From positions 1 to 15,022 of the forward strand of contig CAIYWF010000131.1 in assembly GCA_903929845.1 (NCBI GenBank): a stretch of 15,022 bases of DNA, written 5' to 3'. A model generated the notes under the pieces. That model was not told where the DNA came from and made no database searches. It saw only the letters and a list, made by a program, of their open reading frames with translations. This stretch comes from an uncultured Chlorobiaceae bacterium (GTDB lineage: Bacteria; Bacteroidota; Chlorobiia; Chlorobiales; Chlorobiaceae). Each line of letters begins with the position of its first letter. The first letter of the stretch is position 1. Shown here piece by piece: positions 1-5,651 of this stretch. Position numbers and translations under genes: made by a program.

Positions 1-1
1 A

Positions 2-865
2 ACCCGTGATGAAATTCCCTGGCGTCGTCCGATTGCCTCACTGAACTATTTATTGACCTCGCATGTCTGGCGACAGGATCACAACGGTTTTTCCCATCAG
101 GATCCAGGATTTATCGATCATGTCGTCAACAAAAAAGCAGGGGTCATCCGCGTCTATTTACCGCCTGATGCCAACACGCTGCTTGCCGTAACCGATCACT
201 GCCTGCGTTCGCGTAACTATATCAACGTTATTGTAGCCGGTAAACAGCCGGAATGGCAGTGGCTTGATATGGACGCAGCAGTAAAGCACTGCTCTAATGG
301 AATCGGAATATGGGAGTGGGCATCAAATGACACGGGCAAAGGTGACCCGGATGTCGTTATGGCCTGCGCAGGAGATGTTCCAACGCTTGAAATCCTTGCG
401 GCGGTAGATATTTTAAGAGATAAAATTCCAGACCTTAAAATTCGTGTGGTCAATGTGGTCGATCTTATGACTCTTCAGCCCCCGGAAGAACATCCGCATG
501 GCCTGAAAGAGCAGGATTTCGATGATATCTTCACGACTGACAAGCCGATAATTTTTGCCTACCACGGCTATCCATGGCTTATACATCGACTGACCTACCG
601 ACGTATCAACCATAACAATCTGCATGTTCGTGGATACAAAGAAGAAGGAACGACCACCACTCCGTTTGATATGGTGGTTATGAACGACCTTGACCGTTTC
701 CATCTTGTCGTTGATGTGATAGATCGAGTCCCGCAGCTCAGGCAGCGTGCCGCGTATGTGAAACAGTATGTACAAGACCGCCTGATAGCCCATAAGGAGT
801 ATATCCGTACTTATGGCGAGGATATGCCCGAAATTCGGAACTGGAAGTGGAAACAGGTACCATAA
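2..865 (+). CDS. xfp: Xylulose-5-phosphate/fructose-6-phosphate phosphoketolase, C-terminal part (5' end outside window)
   Basis: Thiamine-diphosphate enzyme that cleaves xylulose 5-phosphate (and often fructose 6-phosphate) with inorganic phosphate, giving acetyl phosphate plus glyceraldehyde 3-phosphate or erythrose 4-phosphate; cytosolic. The reading frame is open from base 2, with no start in the window, so about 287 residues remain of a protein normally near 800. The visible stretch covers the end of the pyrimidine-binding domain (WRQDHNGFSHQDPGF, a hallmark of the family) and the transketolase-like C-terminal domain, with typical blocks such as YHGYPW and VRGYKEEGTTTTPFDM near the end. 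The stop is TAA at 863-865. It is followed by about 100 bases and then the convergent oxidoreductase gene. A weak GCCC/GGGC hairpin at 908-919 has no T-run, so I do not call a terminator. Nothing suggests damage to the visible part. Confidence 0.95.
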   Translation, partial: TRDEIPWRRPIASLNYLLTSHVWRQDHNGFSHQDPGFIDHVVNKKAGVIRVYLPPDANTLLAVTDHCLRSRNYINVIVAGKQPEWQWLDMDAAVKHCSNGIGIWEWASNDTGKGDPDVVMACAGDVPTLEILAAVDILRDKIPDLKIRVVNVVDLMTLQPPEEHPHGLKEQDFDDIFTTDKPIIFAYHGYPWLIHRLTYRRINHNNLHVRGYKEEGTTTTPFDMVVMNDLDRFHLVVDVIDRVPQLRQRAAYVKQYVQDRLIAHKEYIRTYGEDMPEIRNWKWKQVP

Positions 866-966
866 ACAAAAGAGGGAGGGGGCCTATTTCTTATCTACCA
901 GAATGTTGCCCTCCGGGGCTTGAAAACATGTATTTTTGAACAGAACGGACAACAAGCCCTGGCACC

Positions 967-1635
967 TCAATAAGTTCCAACATCAATGCGCGACTCATGG
1001 GCAATGTGCTTCAGGCGCGCAGAGTAGGCCGCTAAATGTTGTTCGCGTTCATCATTAGTCATGCGGGCAGGTCCGTACACAATCTGTGGCGCCAAGATGT
1101 CGAAACCGACAAACTCCAATATACCCCGCTGTATCGGGCGCAGAAGTCCGGAAATGTCTCCGTTAAACCCGCCTTGCCGAAAGGCTTCTGCCGGTCCACC
1201 TGTCGTCAGGCTTAGTAACGCCTTCTTGCCGCGAAAAACACCAGTTTCATAGTAATGGCCATTGCCATAAACGCGGCCCATAGCAAAAACGCGATCAACC
1301 CATCCCTTTATAACCGATGGCAACCCAAACCACCATAGCGGAAATTGCCAAATCATCAGGTCGCACCACTCAATCTTCTCAATCTCGGCTTCAATCTCTT
1401 CCGAAAAACCACTTGCTACGGTGGCGTGCATTTCTTCGATTTGTTGTTTGAAGAAATCCTGATTTTTGACTGTAGAAAAGTTTTTTCGGCTGGAAACGGG
1501 GTCGAAGCGCATTTCATGCAAATCGGAAGTTCTCACCTCATGGCCCGCATTGGCCAGCGCCTCGCAAGCAGTGCGGAACATCGCACCATTAAAACTCTGT
1601 GGTTCGGGATGCCAATAAACGATCAATATTTTCAT
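967..1635 (-). CDS. NAD(P)H:quinone oxidoreductase, flavodoxin-like fold (NQO/KefF/MdaB type)
   Basis: Predicted soluble FAD/FMN-dependent NAD(P)H dehydrogenase that reduces quinones or similar electrophiles by two electrons. The protein is 222 residues if started at the ATG read from 1635, where the typical first strand MKILIVYWHPEPQSFN begins; this contains the flavin phosphate-binding loop. The frame stays open upstream to 1707, adding 24 residues that look unlike the family, so I prefer the shorter form. No good Shine-Dalgarno is seen for either start. Further family features are the PLWWFGLPSVIKGWVDRVF block, the G-x-VYGNGHYYETG segment and the LTTGG turn that contacts the flavin. The gene converges on the phosphoketolase gene and stands alone. 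The exact substrate cannot be read from the sequence; assignment to the Flavodoxin_2 family is confident. Confidence 0.9.
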   Translation of the reverse strand: MKILIVYWHPEPQSFNGAMFRTACEALANAGHEVRTSDLHEMRFDPVSSRKNFSTVKNQDFFKQQIEEMHATVASGFSEEIEAEIEKIEWCDLMIWQFPLWWFGLPSVIKGWVDRVFAMGRVYGNGHYYETGVFRGKKALLSLTTGGPAEAFRQGGFNGDISGLLRPIQRGILEFVGFDILAPQIVYGPARMTNDEREQHLAAYSARLKHIAHESRIDVGTY

Positions 1636-1875
1636 AAAGTTATTCGAAAAAAATGAGTTCGTTTTCTTGTGAGTAAAAAAATCGATGACTACCTTATTCG
1701 CTGGCATATATTGCTATTGAATATAACCTGATTCGCAACCAATGCCATAAGTAATGTATTTTTGGTCGCTTCAGGAAGTGGAATTTAAGGTTTAAAATCC
1801 CAATTCTGAGTTTTCCCCCCTTACATCGATTATATTGAGCATTTGTTTCAATGGCCAAGAAAATAGTTTAACCCT

Positions 1876-2442
1876 ATGATTGAAGAATTCGAAGTGAAAG
1901 GACCTCACGAAGAAGCCTTGGAAGGTGAAGGAGCAAGCCGAGGATTCAATAACCGACTTGCGGTTCTGACTGCGATTATGGCTACTCTTGGAGCCCTGCT
2001 TTCCTACGAAGCCAGCCTTTCATTGGGAGAAGCTATTATTTGGAAAAACGAAGCGTCTATAAAAAAAACCGAAGCGTCGGATCAGTGGAATTTTTATCAA
2101 GCAAAAAGTAATAAGCAGCACCTGTCAGAACTTGCTGCTAAGTTGACAAAAGGCAAAGATCGAGAAGACAGTAACAAAAATGTCCTGAAATACAGCTCAG
2201 AAAAAATTCAGATCCAGAAAAAGGCTGAAGATGTTGACAAAATGGCCTACGATGCAGATGTGCGTTCTGAAAAGTTTATGCAAGCACATCATCGTTGGGC
2301 TACGGGAATGACAACGATGCAGATTGCTATTTCACTCACCGCAATGGCCCTTCTTACGCGTCGCAGATGGCTGGTTTATGCAAGTTTGACTTGTGCAGTT
2401 TGTGGCGTTTATTTCGGACTGATTGCCTGGTTTGGATTATAA
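1876..2442 (+). CDS. DUF4337 family membrane protein
   Basis: 188-residue protein that I recognise as DUF4337, a family without known function. Residues about 27-50 form a hydrophobic segment beginning NRLAVLTAIMATLG. A charged, probably coiled middle (about 55-140) includes the typical WNFYQAKSNKQHL block and many Lys, Glu and Gln. Residues about 144-162 and 166-187 form two more membrane segments separated by an RRR turn, so the middle probably lies on one side of the membrane. This architecture matches the family. The start at ATG 1876 lacks a clear Shine-Dalgarno, but the preceding bases contain no better in-frame start. It stands alone on the plus strand, about 240 bases from the divergent oxidoreductase gene, and any promoter would lie in the A+T-rich bases 1700-1870. 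Confidence 0.8.
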   Translation: MIEEFEVKGPHEEALEGEGASRGFNNRLAVLTAIMATLGALLSYEASLSLGEAIIWKNEASIKKTEASDQWNFYQAKSNKQHLSELAAKLTKGKDREDSNKNVLKYSSEKIQIQKKAEDVDKMAYDADVRSEKFMQAHHRWATGMTTMQIAISLTAMALLTRRRWLVYASLTCAVCGVYFGLIAWFGL

Positions 2443-2494
2443 TAATTTCAAACATTTCAGAACTGAATCCGGAAATAAGAGAGTGTAACGAAAT

Positions 2495-2599
2495 GTGCGT
2501 ATAGGTGACGTTATCAGAGTGTGCGAGTCTGTTGGTGTTGATGGGTTTAATTGGTACAATAAAGAGTATAATGTCGTTATTCCGATTGACGTAATGTGA
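2495..2599 (+). other. Short open frame, 34 codons, possible gene remnant
   Basis: A GTG-started frame encodes a peptide beginning VRIGDVIRVCESVGVDGFNW and ending IPIDVM before TGA. Its composition looks protein-like rather than random, but there is no Shine-Dalgarno and the upstream frame is closed at 2486. I do not recognise the family. It is most likely the tail of a decayed gene, like its neighbours in this stretch. Its bases 2536-2552 are nearly repeated at 4320-4336. Confidence 0.25.
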
Positions 2600-2636
2600 A
2601 AAATGAAGTTATCTGTTACAAAAAAAAGGTGATTCC

Positions 2637-2705
2637 ATGACTATGCAATCTGTTACACTTGATATCCCCGAATAGGTATTGTTTTTAAGAAATATTGGTG
2701 GATGA
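2637..2705 (+). pseudogene. Interrupted antitoxin-like start (UPF0175/VapB-like)
   Basis: A well-placed Shine-Dalgarno (AAAGGTGA, 2626-2632 region, about 5 bases spacing) precedes ATG 2637 and the peptide MTMQSVTLDIPE, after which TAG at 2673-2675 stops the frame. The frame then continues as VLFLRNIGG to TGA at 2703-2705. The TLDIPE opening is typical of small antitoxins such as UPF0175 or VapB/RHH proteins. I infer a decayed antitoxin gene just upstream of the hicB-like gene; identification rests on a dozen residues, so it is tentative. Confidence 0.4.
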
Positions 2706-2715
2706 ATTCAAAACC

Positions 2716-2728
2716 AGGCGATGCGCCT
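2716..2728. promoter_or_regulatory. Small inverted repeat before hicB, possible operator
   Basis: AGGCG and CGCCT flank the triplet ATG, giving a perfect 5-base-pair inverted repeat ending 17 bases before the hicB start. Toxin-antitoxin operons are usually autorepressed through palindromes in this position, but this short HicB shows no DNA-binding domain, so the role is only a suggestion. The hicB ribosome binding site AAAGG lies at 2735-2739. Confidence 0.25.
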
Positions 2729-2745
2729 CAGAATAAAGGCTTGAT

Positions 2746-2949
2746 ATGAAATTAAAAATTATTGTACACCCAGCAGAAGAGGGTGGCTTTTGGGCCGAAG
2801 GGCCTGCAATTCAGGGTTGCGCCACTCAAGGTGAGACGATGGAGGAACTTCTGGTGAACCTTCACGATGCTGTAGATGCCTGCCTTTCTGTTGATTTGGA
2901 AACCATCGAAATTTCAGAACATGACAAAGTTTTAGAACTTGTACTGTGA
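2746..2949 (+). CDS. hicB: HicB-family antitoxin, short form
   Basis: 67-residue antitoxin of the HicAB type II toxin-antitoxin family; HicB normally binds and silences the mRNA interferase HicA. The partly degraded RNase H-like fold of HicB is recognisable: strand MKLKIIVHPAEEGGFWAEGP, then IQGCATQGETMEELLVNLHDAVDACL, the usual Pro-G-C-x-T-x-G-x-T-x-E-E-A helix pattern. The C-terminal helix-turn-helix or ribbon-helix-helix that many HicB proteins carry is absent, as in the short subfamily. AAAGG at 2735-2739 is 6 bases from ATG 2746. The stop TGA overlaps the GTG start of the hicA-like frame by four bases (2946-2949), the usual coupling in this family. Because the partner is truncated, this antitoxin is probably an orphan. 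Confidence 0.85.
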   Translation: MKLKIIVHPAEEGGFWAEGPAIQGCATQGETMEELLVNLHDAVDACLSVDLETIEISEHDKVLELVL

Positions 2950-3077
2950 AATCTATTTCAGGAAAACACTTTGCGAGGCTTCTTGAAAAGAAGGGTTGGC
3001 GTTTGGTAAGGACAAGCCTGTTTTGTTCGTATTCAGTCATTGAACAAGGAGAAAACAACTGGATATTGTGGAAATAA
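2946..3077 (+). pseudogene. hicA: Truncated HicA toxin gene
   Basis: The frame starts at GTG 2946, overlapping the hicB stop. It gives MKSISGKHFARLLEKKGWRL followed by VRTS, the standard HicA N-terminus with its first helix and strand. HicA proteins then continue with G-S-H-H-x-Y, where the catalytic histidine lies, and about 35 more residues. Here the homology ends abruptly after RTS (about base 3017), and the frame runs through unrelated residues (LFCSYSVIEQGENNWILWK) to TAA 3075-3077, for 43 codons in all. The catalytic histidine is missing, so the toxin should be inactive. The new sequence contains the ribosome binding site of the next antitoxin gene, so a deletion or recombination seems to have joined two toxin-antitoxin modules. 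Confidence 0.75.
3046..3051 (+). promoter_or_regulatory. Ribosome binding site favouring a CTG start
   Basis: AAGGAG lies 7 bases before an in-frame CTG at 3059, but 16 bases before the GTG at 3068 and 31 before ATG 3083. Spacing therefore argues for CTG as the start of the antitoxin gene, or for an original ATG mutated to CTG. Confidence 0.5.
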
Positions 3078-3262
3078 AGAACATGAGCACTGCGGAGCGA
3101 TTACAGGTCATGGAAGTGCTTTGGGATAGTTTTCGCTTTGAGAATGAGAAAATCGAAACTCCTGAATGGCATGAGAATATACTTCAGGAAAGAAAAGAGA
3201 AAATTGCATCTGGAAATGCAAAATTTATCTCACTTTCGGAGCTTAATAAGAGTCGTCCATAA
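3059..3262 (+). CDS. Addiction-module antitoxin (TIGR02574-like), apparently without a toxin
   Basis: Small acidic helical antitoxin. From CTG 3059 it is 67 residues (64 from GTG 3068). Family features are IKNMSTAERLQVMEVLWDS near the start, then PEWHENILQERKEKIASG, and the tail KFISLSELNKS. Genes of this kind normally sit directly before a RelE/ParE-type toxin gene and overlap it. Here the stop TAA overlaps an ATG (TAATG) that opens a frame of only five codons (MKKEE, stop at 3279), so the original toxin seems to have been lost. The next genes form an independent antitoxin/ParE pair. It may cross-protect against related toxins, but that is speculation. Confidence 0.75.
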   Translation: MDIVEIKNMSTAERLQVMEVLWDSFRFENEKIETPEWHENILQERKEKIASGNAKFISLSELNKSRP

Positions 3263-3279
3263 TGAAAAAAGAGGAGTAG
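3262..3279 (+). other. Five-codon minigene coupled to the antitoxin stop
   Basis: ATG 3262 overlaps the antitoxin stop by one base (TAATG) and reads MKKEE before TAG 3277-3279. Such coupling is the usual arrangement for a downstream toxin, so this may be the stub of a deleted toxin gene. Its GAGGAG also serves as Shine-Dalgarno for the next gene at 3287, so a purely regulatory reading is equally possible. Confidence 0.25.
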
Positions 3280-3286
3280 AGAAAAC

Positions 3287-3469
3287 ATGGCCAATAAAGA
3301 AACAGCAAAGCAAGTGATTGATTCTTTGCCGAATGATGTTTCAATGGATGAAATCATTCATGCCCTTTATGTGAATATCAAGTTTTCAAATGGGGAACAA
3401 GAGATCCGGGAAGGCAAGGGAATATCTCAGGTCGATGCAAGGAAGAAATTGGAAAAATGGCTGAATTGA
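3287..3469 (+). CDS. Antitoxin of a ParE-type toxin-antitoxin pair
   Basis: 60-residue protein with a pattern I know from small antitoxins encoded before ParE-family toxins: KETAKQVIDSLPNDVSMDEI, LYVNIKFSNGEQEIREGKGIS, then a C-terminal KKLEKWL. The N-terminal helices (about 3-32) probably mediate dimerisation or DNA binding, and the C-terminal half should wrap the toxin. GAGGAG at 3271-3276 is 10 bases before ATG 3287. The stop codon region overlaps the toxin gene by 13 bases (3457-3469), a translational-coupling arrangement that keeps the antitoxin in excess. No named family can be fixed with certainty from sequence alone. Confidence 0.8.
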   Translation: MANKETAKQVIDSLPNDVSMDEIIHALYVNIKFSNGEQEIREGKGISQVDARKKLEKWLN

Positions 3470-3750
3470 AAGTGATATGGGCTCCATCTGCATTGGATGA
3501 TGTTGAGTCGATAGCGGAGTATATTGCAAGAGATTCAGTTGAGATGGCCTCCATTTTTGTCGGTAGAATATTTGATGCAACAGAACATTTACAGAAATTC
3601 CCTTTCTCTGTCAGGGTAATTCCTGAAATAATGGATTCTGACCGTCGCGAAATCATATACGGTGCTTATCGCATTATGTATCGTATCGAACATGAGGAAG
3701 TGTGGATTACAGGGGTTATGCATGGTGCGCGTGATTGGAAGACAGAGTAA
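3457..3750 (+). CDS. RelE/ParE superfamily toxin
   Basis: 97-residue toxin of the ParE fold. ParE members poison DNA gyrase, while RelE members cut mRNA on the ribosome; the sequence does not decide firmly, but overall it fits ParE. Visible features are the opening strand LKVIWAPSALDDVESIAEYI with its helical hairpin, the KFPFSVRVIPE turn, the REIIYGAYRIMYRIE strand pair and the terminal V-M-H-G-A-R-D-W block found in many family members. Length is normal and no lesion is seen, so the toxin may be active. It starts within the antitoxin gene (ATG 3457). Downstream, only fragments of a dead methyltransferase follow, so this pair closes the toxin-antitoxin cluster. Confidence 0.9.
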   Translation: MAELKVIWAPSALDDVESIAEYIARDSVEMASIFVGRIFDATEHLQKFPFSVRVIPEIMDSDRREIIYGAYRIMYRIEHEEVWITGVMHGARDWKTE

Positions 3751-3837
3751 CTCACAAGTTATTCGACCAATAGACGACATTGTGAAGAAGGAAAATCTTG
3801 TCAGTAAGACCATCAAACGTGCCAAAGAATATGCTGT

Positions 3838-4339
3838 TTGGAGGGAGTTTCCGTCGCAGGAAATACTTTAGGAGGAGCACTTTACGTGTGCACGCTTATC
3901 GCCACGAAAGCGGAGTTCCATGCGCCAGTTGCTTCTCGACTGCTTCATCTTCGATTGGAGCCAGGTTTCACCAGCCATTTTCGGCTCCCTGTTTCAGAGC
4001 GTCATGGACAAAAGCAGTCAAGCAAAACCAGCGCCAAAAAGCTGCTGGCCTTTCACGATAAAATTGCCTCCATGCGCATTTTCGATCCCGCCTGAGGTTG
4101 TGGCAACTTTTTGGTGATTACCTACTGTGAAATCCGCCTGCTCGAAATTGAAATGTTGCGCCAATACCTCACCCTCACACCAGTACGCTACAGGGCAGGC
4201 AAAACCCAGATCGAAACCGACGTCAGCGCCATTTCAAACCTGCGTCCACCTGTCACTTGAGCACTCCCCGAATATTTTCTGCGACAACGCCATCTGTCTT
4301 GATTGGGAAACGCCCTTGATGTTGATGCGTTTAATTTAG
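3838..4339 (+). pseudogene. Decayed MmeI/COG1002-type DNA methyltransferase gene
   Basis: Fragments in different frames line up, in order, with remembered type IIL/MmeI-like restriction-methylation enzymes. They are: GGALY..LIATKAEFHA (about 3868-3925); MRQLLLDCFIFDWSQVSPAI and FGSLFQSVMD (3920-4009); AKKLLAFHDKIASMRIFDPA (4036-4092); after an in-frame TGA (4093-4095), GCGNFLVITYCEIRLLEIEM (4096-4155); and NIFCDNAICLDWETPL (about 4273-4317). Family proteins read D-P-A-C-G-C-G-N-F here, the AdoMet-binding motif I, so TGA replaces a Cys codon. The expected GAHYTS block between SVMD and KKLL and the later N-P-P-Y region are missing, showing deletions as well as frameshifts. The frame before 3838 (about 3760-3870, IKRAKEYAVWREFP) might be another remnant. 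No functional product is possible. Confidence 0.75.
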
Positions 4340-4621
4340 AACCCAGAAAGAACCTTCAGCTCCAATGTCACGCAGTAATGTGCCGACCTGATCAGCCACC
4401 CCAACGTTTGCCAGTTCTCTGTTCCCCAACCTGAAAAAGTACCCATTGTCATCCGATAACAGAAAATATCTCAAACTCTTACCTATATTATCACTTGTAT
4501 TTCCCGGTACGATCCAGTGACGACCTCTTTTTTTGGGTATGGAGTTCTCAAGTGTTCTTTCCGCTGAATGTGAGGAGAAAAAAACGGGGAAAGGCAGGGT
4601 ATAAAAAAGAAACGCTCCCAA
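4331..4621 (-). CDS. Doubtful hypothetical protein, minus strand
   Basis: A 96-residue frame, started only by TTG, with a hydrophobic N-terminus and a more protein-like C-terminal half (RYFLLSDDNGYFFRLGNREL, then ANVGVADQVGTLLRDIGAEG). I do not recognise it. The TTG lies inside the terminator-like hairpin 4612-4636, so the annotated N-terminus is unlikely, and a real coding part may be only the last 50-60 residues of a truncated gene. It slightly overlaps the end of the methyltransferase remnant on the other strand, and no Shine-Dalgarno is visible. Confidence 0.3.
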   Translation of the reverse strand: MGAFLFYTLPFPVFFSSHSAERTLENSIPKKRGRHWIVPGNTSDNIGKSLRYFLLSDDNGYFFRLGNRELANVGVADQVGTLLRDIGAEGSFWVLN

Positions 4622-4636
4622 CCATGTTGAGAGCGT
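4603..4636 (-). terminator. Rho-independent terminator-like hairpin, minus strand
   Basis: Read on the minus strand, ACGCTC and CAAC pair with GTTG and GAGCGT around a 3-base loop, with one A/C mismatch, then TTTC and a run of six T residues (4603-4608). The structure would stop minus-strand transcription. No minus-strand gene is seen upstream, since the Abi-like gene runs the other way, so it may block antisense transcription or be a leftover. Confidence 0.45.
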
Positions 4637-4713
4637 CGGACCGGAAATGCTATCTCTGGTGATGCTGTACCCTCATTATAAGCATTTTTTTTCAAGGTAT
4701 CGAGCAGAGAAAT

Positions 4714-5610
4714 ATGACAGTTAAACCACCATTCAGTCGAAGAATTGTGAGTTCCCAATGGGTACAGGACGATTTCCCGGATTCTGCACGCACAGCACTT
4801 TTACACCTCCTGCATGATCTGGTTGACCGAAGGTATGTCAAGGGATGGATTGAGATTGATAGAGAAATACGTTGGATTGCAAGGGAAGACCCGCAGATAT
4901 ATGACCAACAAATAGTTGAATCTTCCCGGAATGCCCGCCTTTCTGCGGAACAACTGTTGAGAACTTTAAAGTGGCAAACTATTTTTGACTTTTGTGAACG
5001 TCTGCAATCTCGTTTGGCAGTCTCAATTGACGATTGGAATGGACATGTAGAAATTGACCGTGGAGAAGCGCAGTTATACATTGGTGATGAACTGCAACGA
5101 ATCTTCCTCGAAGAAAACCTGGCATTTTCTTTCGATCATGAGCAAGGTGAAATTCAGCGCAGAGGAAGAGGGCATACGTTACAGCAGATCGCAAAAGCAG
5201 AGCCAACGCTTGGTGACCCACGTCTGGATAACGCACGTGAGCACTTCACAAAAGCAATGCAGTATTTTAGCAATCGTACCAGACCTGATTATGAAAATAC
5301 GGTGAAAGAAGCCGTTTGTGCGGTTGAAGCGGCTGCAAGAAATCTTTTCCCTCACGTAAAAGCAAAAACCTTGGGGGAGGTCATCAAGCAAATTCAGGGC
5401 TCTGGTGAAGGTCAATTACCAAAACCTCTCGCTGATTCAATATCGGGTCTTTACGCTTATCGAAATGCGGGCGATGGAGTGAGTCATGGTGGCGCAGATG
5501 GAGGAAAAGCAACTCCGGCAATTGCCGAATATGCAATGGCTGTGGCGGCATCACAAATAATTTTACTCCATGAAATTGCTTCTCTGCCGAAAGCAGACGT
5601 TCCATTCTGA
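4714..5610 (+). CDS. Abortive-infection-like protein with HEPN-type C-terminal domain (AbiJ-like)
   Basis: 298-residue soluble protein. The N-terminal half (about 1-165) is helical and unrecognised. The C-terminal part (about 172-292) resembles the abortive-infection C-terminal HEPN-like domain: HFTKAMQYFSNRTRPDYENT, VKEAVCAVEAAARNLF, a KTLGEVIKQI helix, then LPKPLADSISGLYAYRN and GVSHGG, closing with a hydrophobic helix. HEPN RNases use an R-x4-6-H motif; here Arg250 and His258 are seven residues apart (RNAGDGVSH), one more than usual, so catalytic activity is uncertain. ATG 4714 has only a weak GAGCAGAG before it. The mod gene starts 41 bases after its stop on the same strand, so cotranscription is likely, with a possible role as a suicide arm beside type III restriction. 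The domain call is moderately sure; the function is inferred. Confidence 0.65.
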   Translation: MTVKPPFSRRIVSSQWVQDDFPDSARTALLHLLHDLVDRRYVKGWIEIDREIRWIAREDPQIYDQQIVESSRNARLSAEQLLRTLKWQTIFDFCERLQSRLAVSIDDWNGHVEIDRGEAQLYIGDELQRIFLEENLAFSFDHEQGEIQRRGRGHTLQQIAKAEPTLGDPRLDNAREHFTKAMQYFSNRTRPDYENTVKEAVCAVEAAARNLFPHVKAKTLGEVIKQIQGSGEGQLPKPLADSISGLYAYRNAGDGVSHGGADGGKATPAIAEYAMAVAASQIILLHEIASLPKADVPF

Positions 5611-5651
5611 TGGATGATTGACAAGTAACAATATTCCAATTCCCTGGCACA

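Noticed and set aside
1636..1707. 24-residue N-terminal extension of the quinone oxidoreductase
   Set aside because: The family fold begins at MKILIV; the extension is A+T-rich and not family-like.
4093..4095. In-frame TGA at a Cys position read as selenocysteine
   Set aside because: The surrounding gene also has frameshifts and missing blocks, so it is a plain nonsense mutation in a dead gene.
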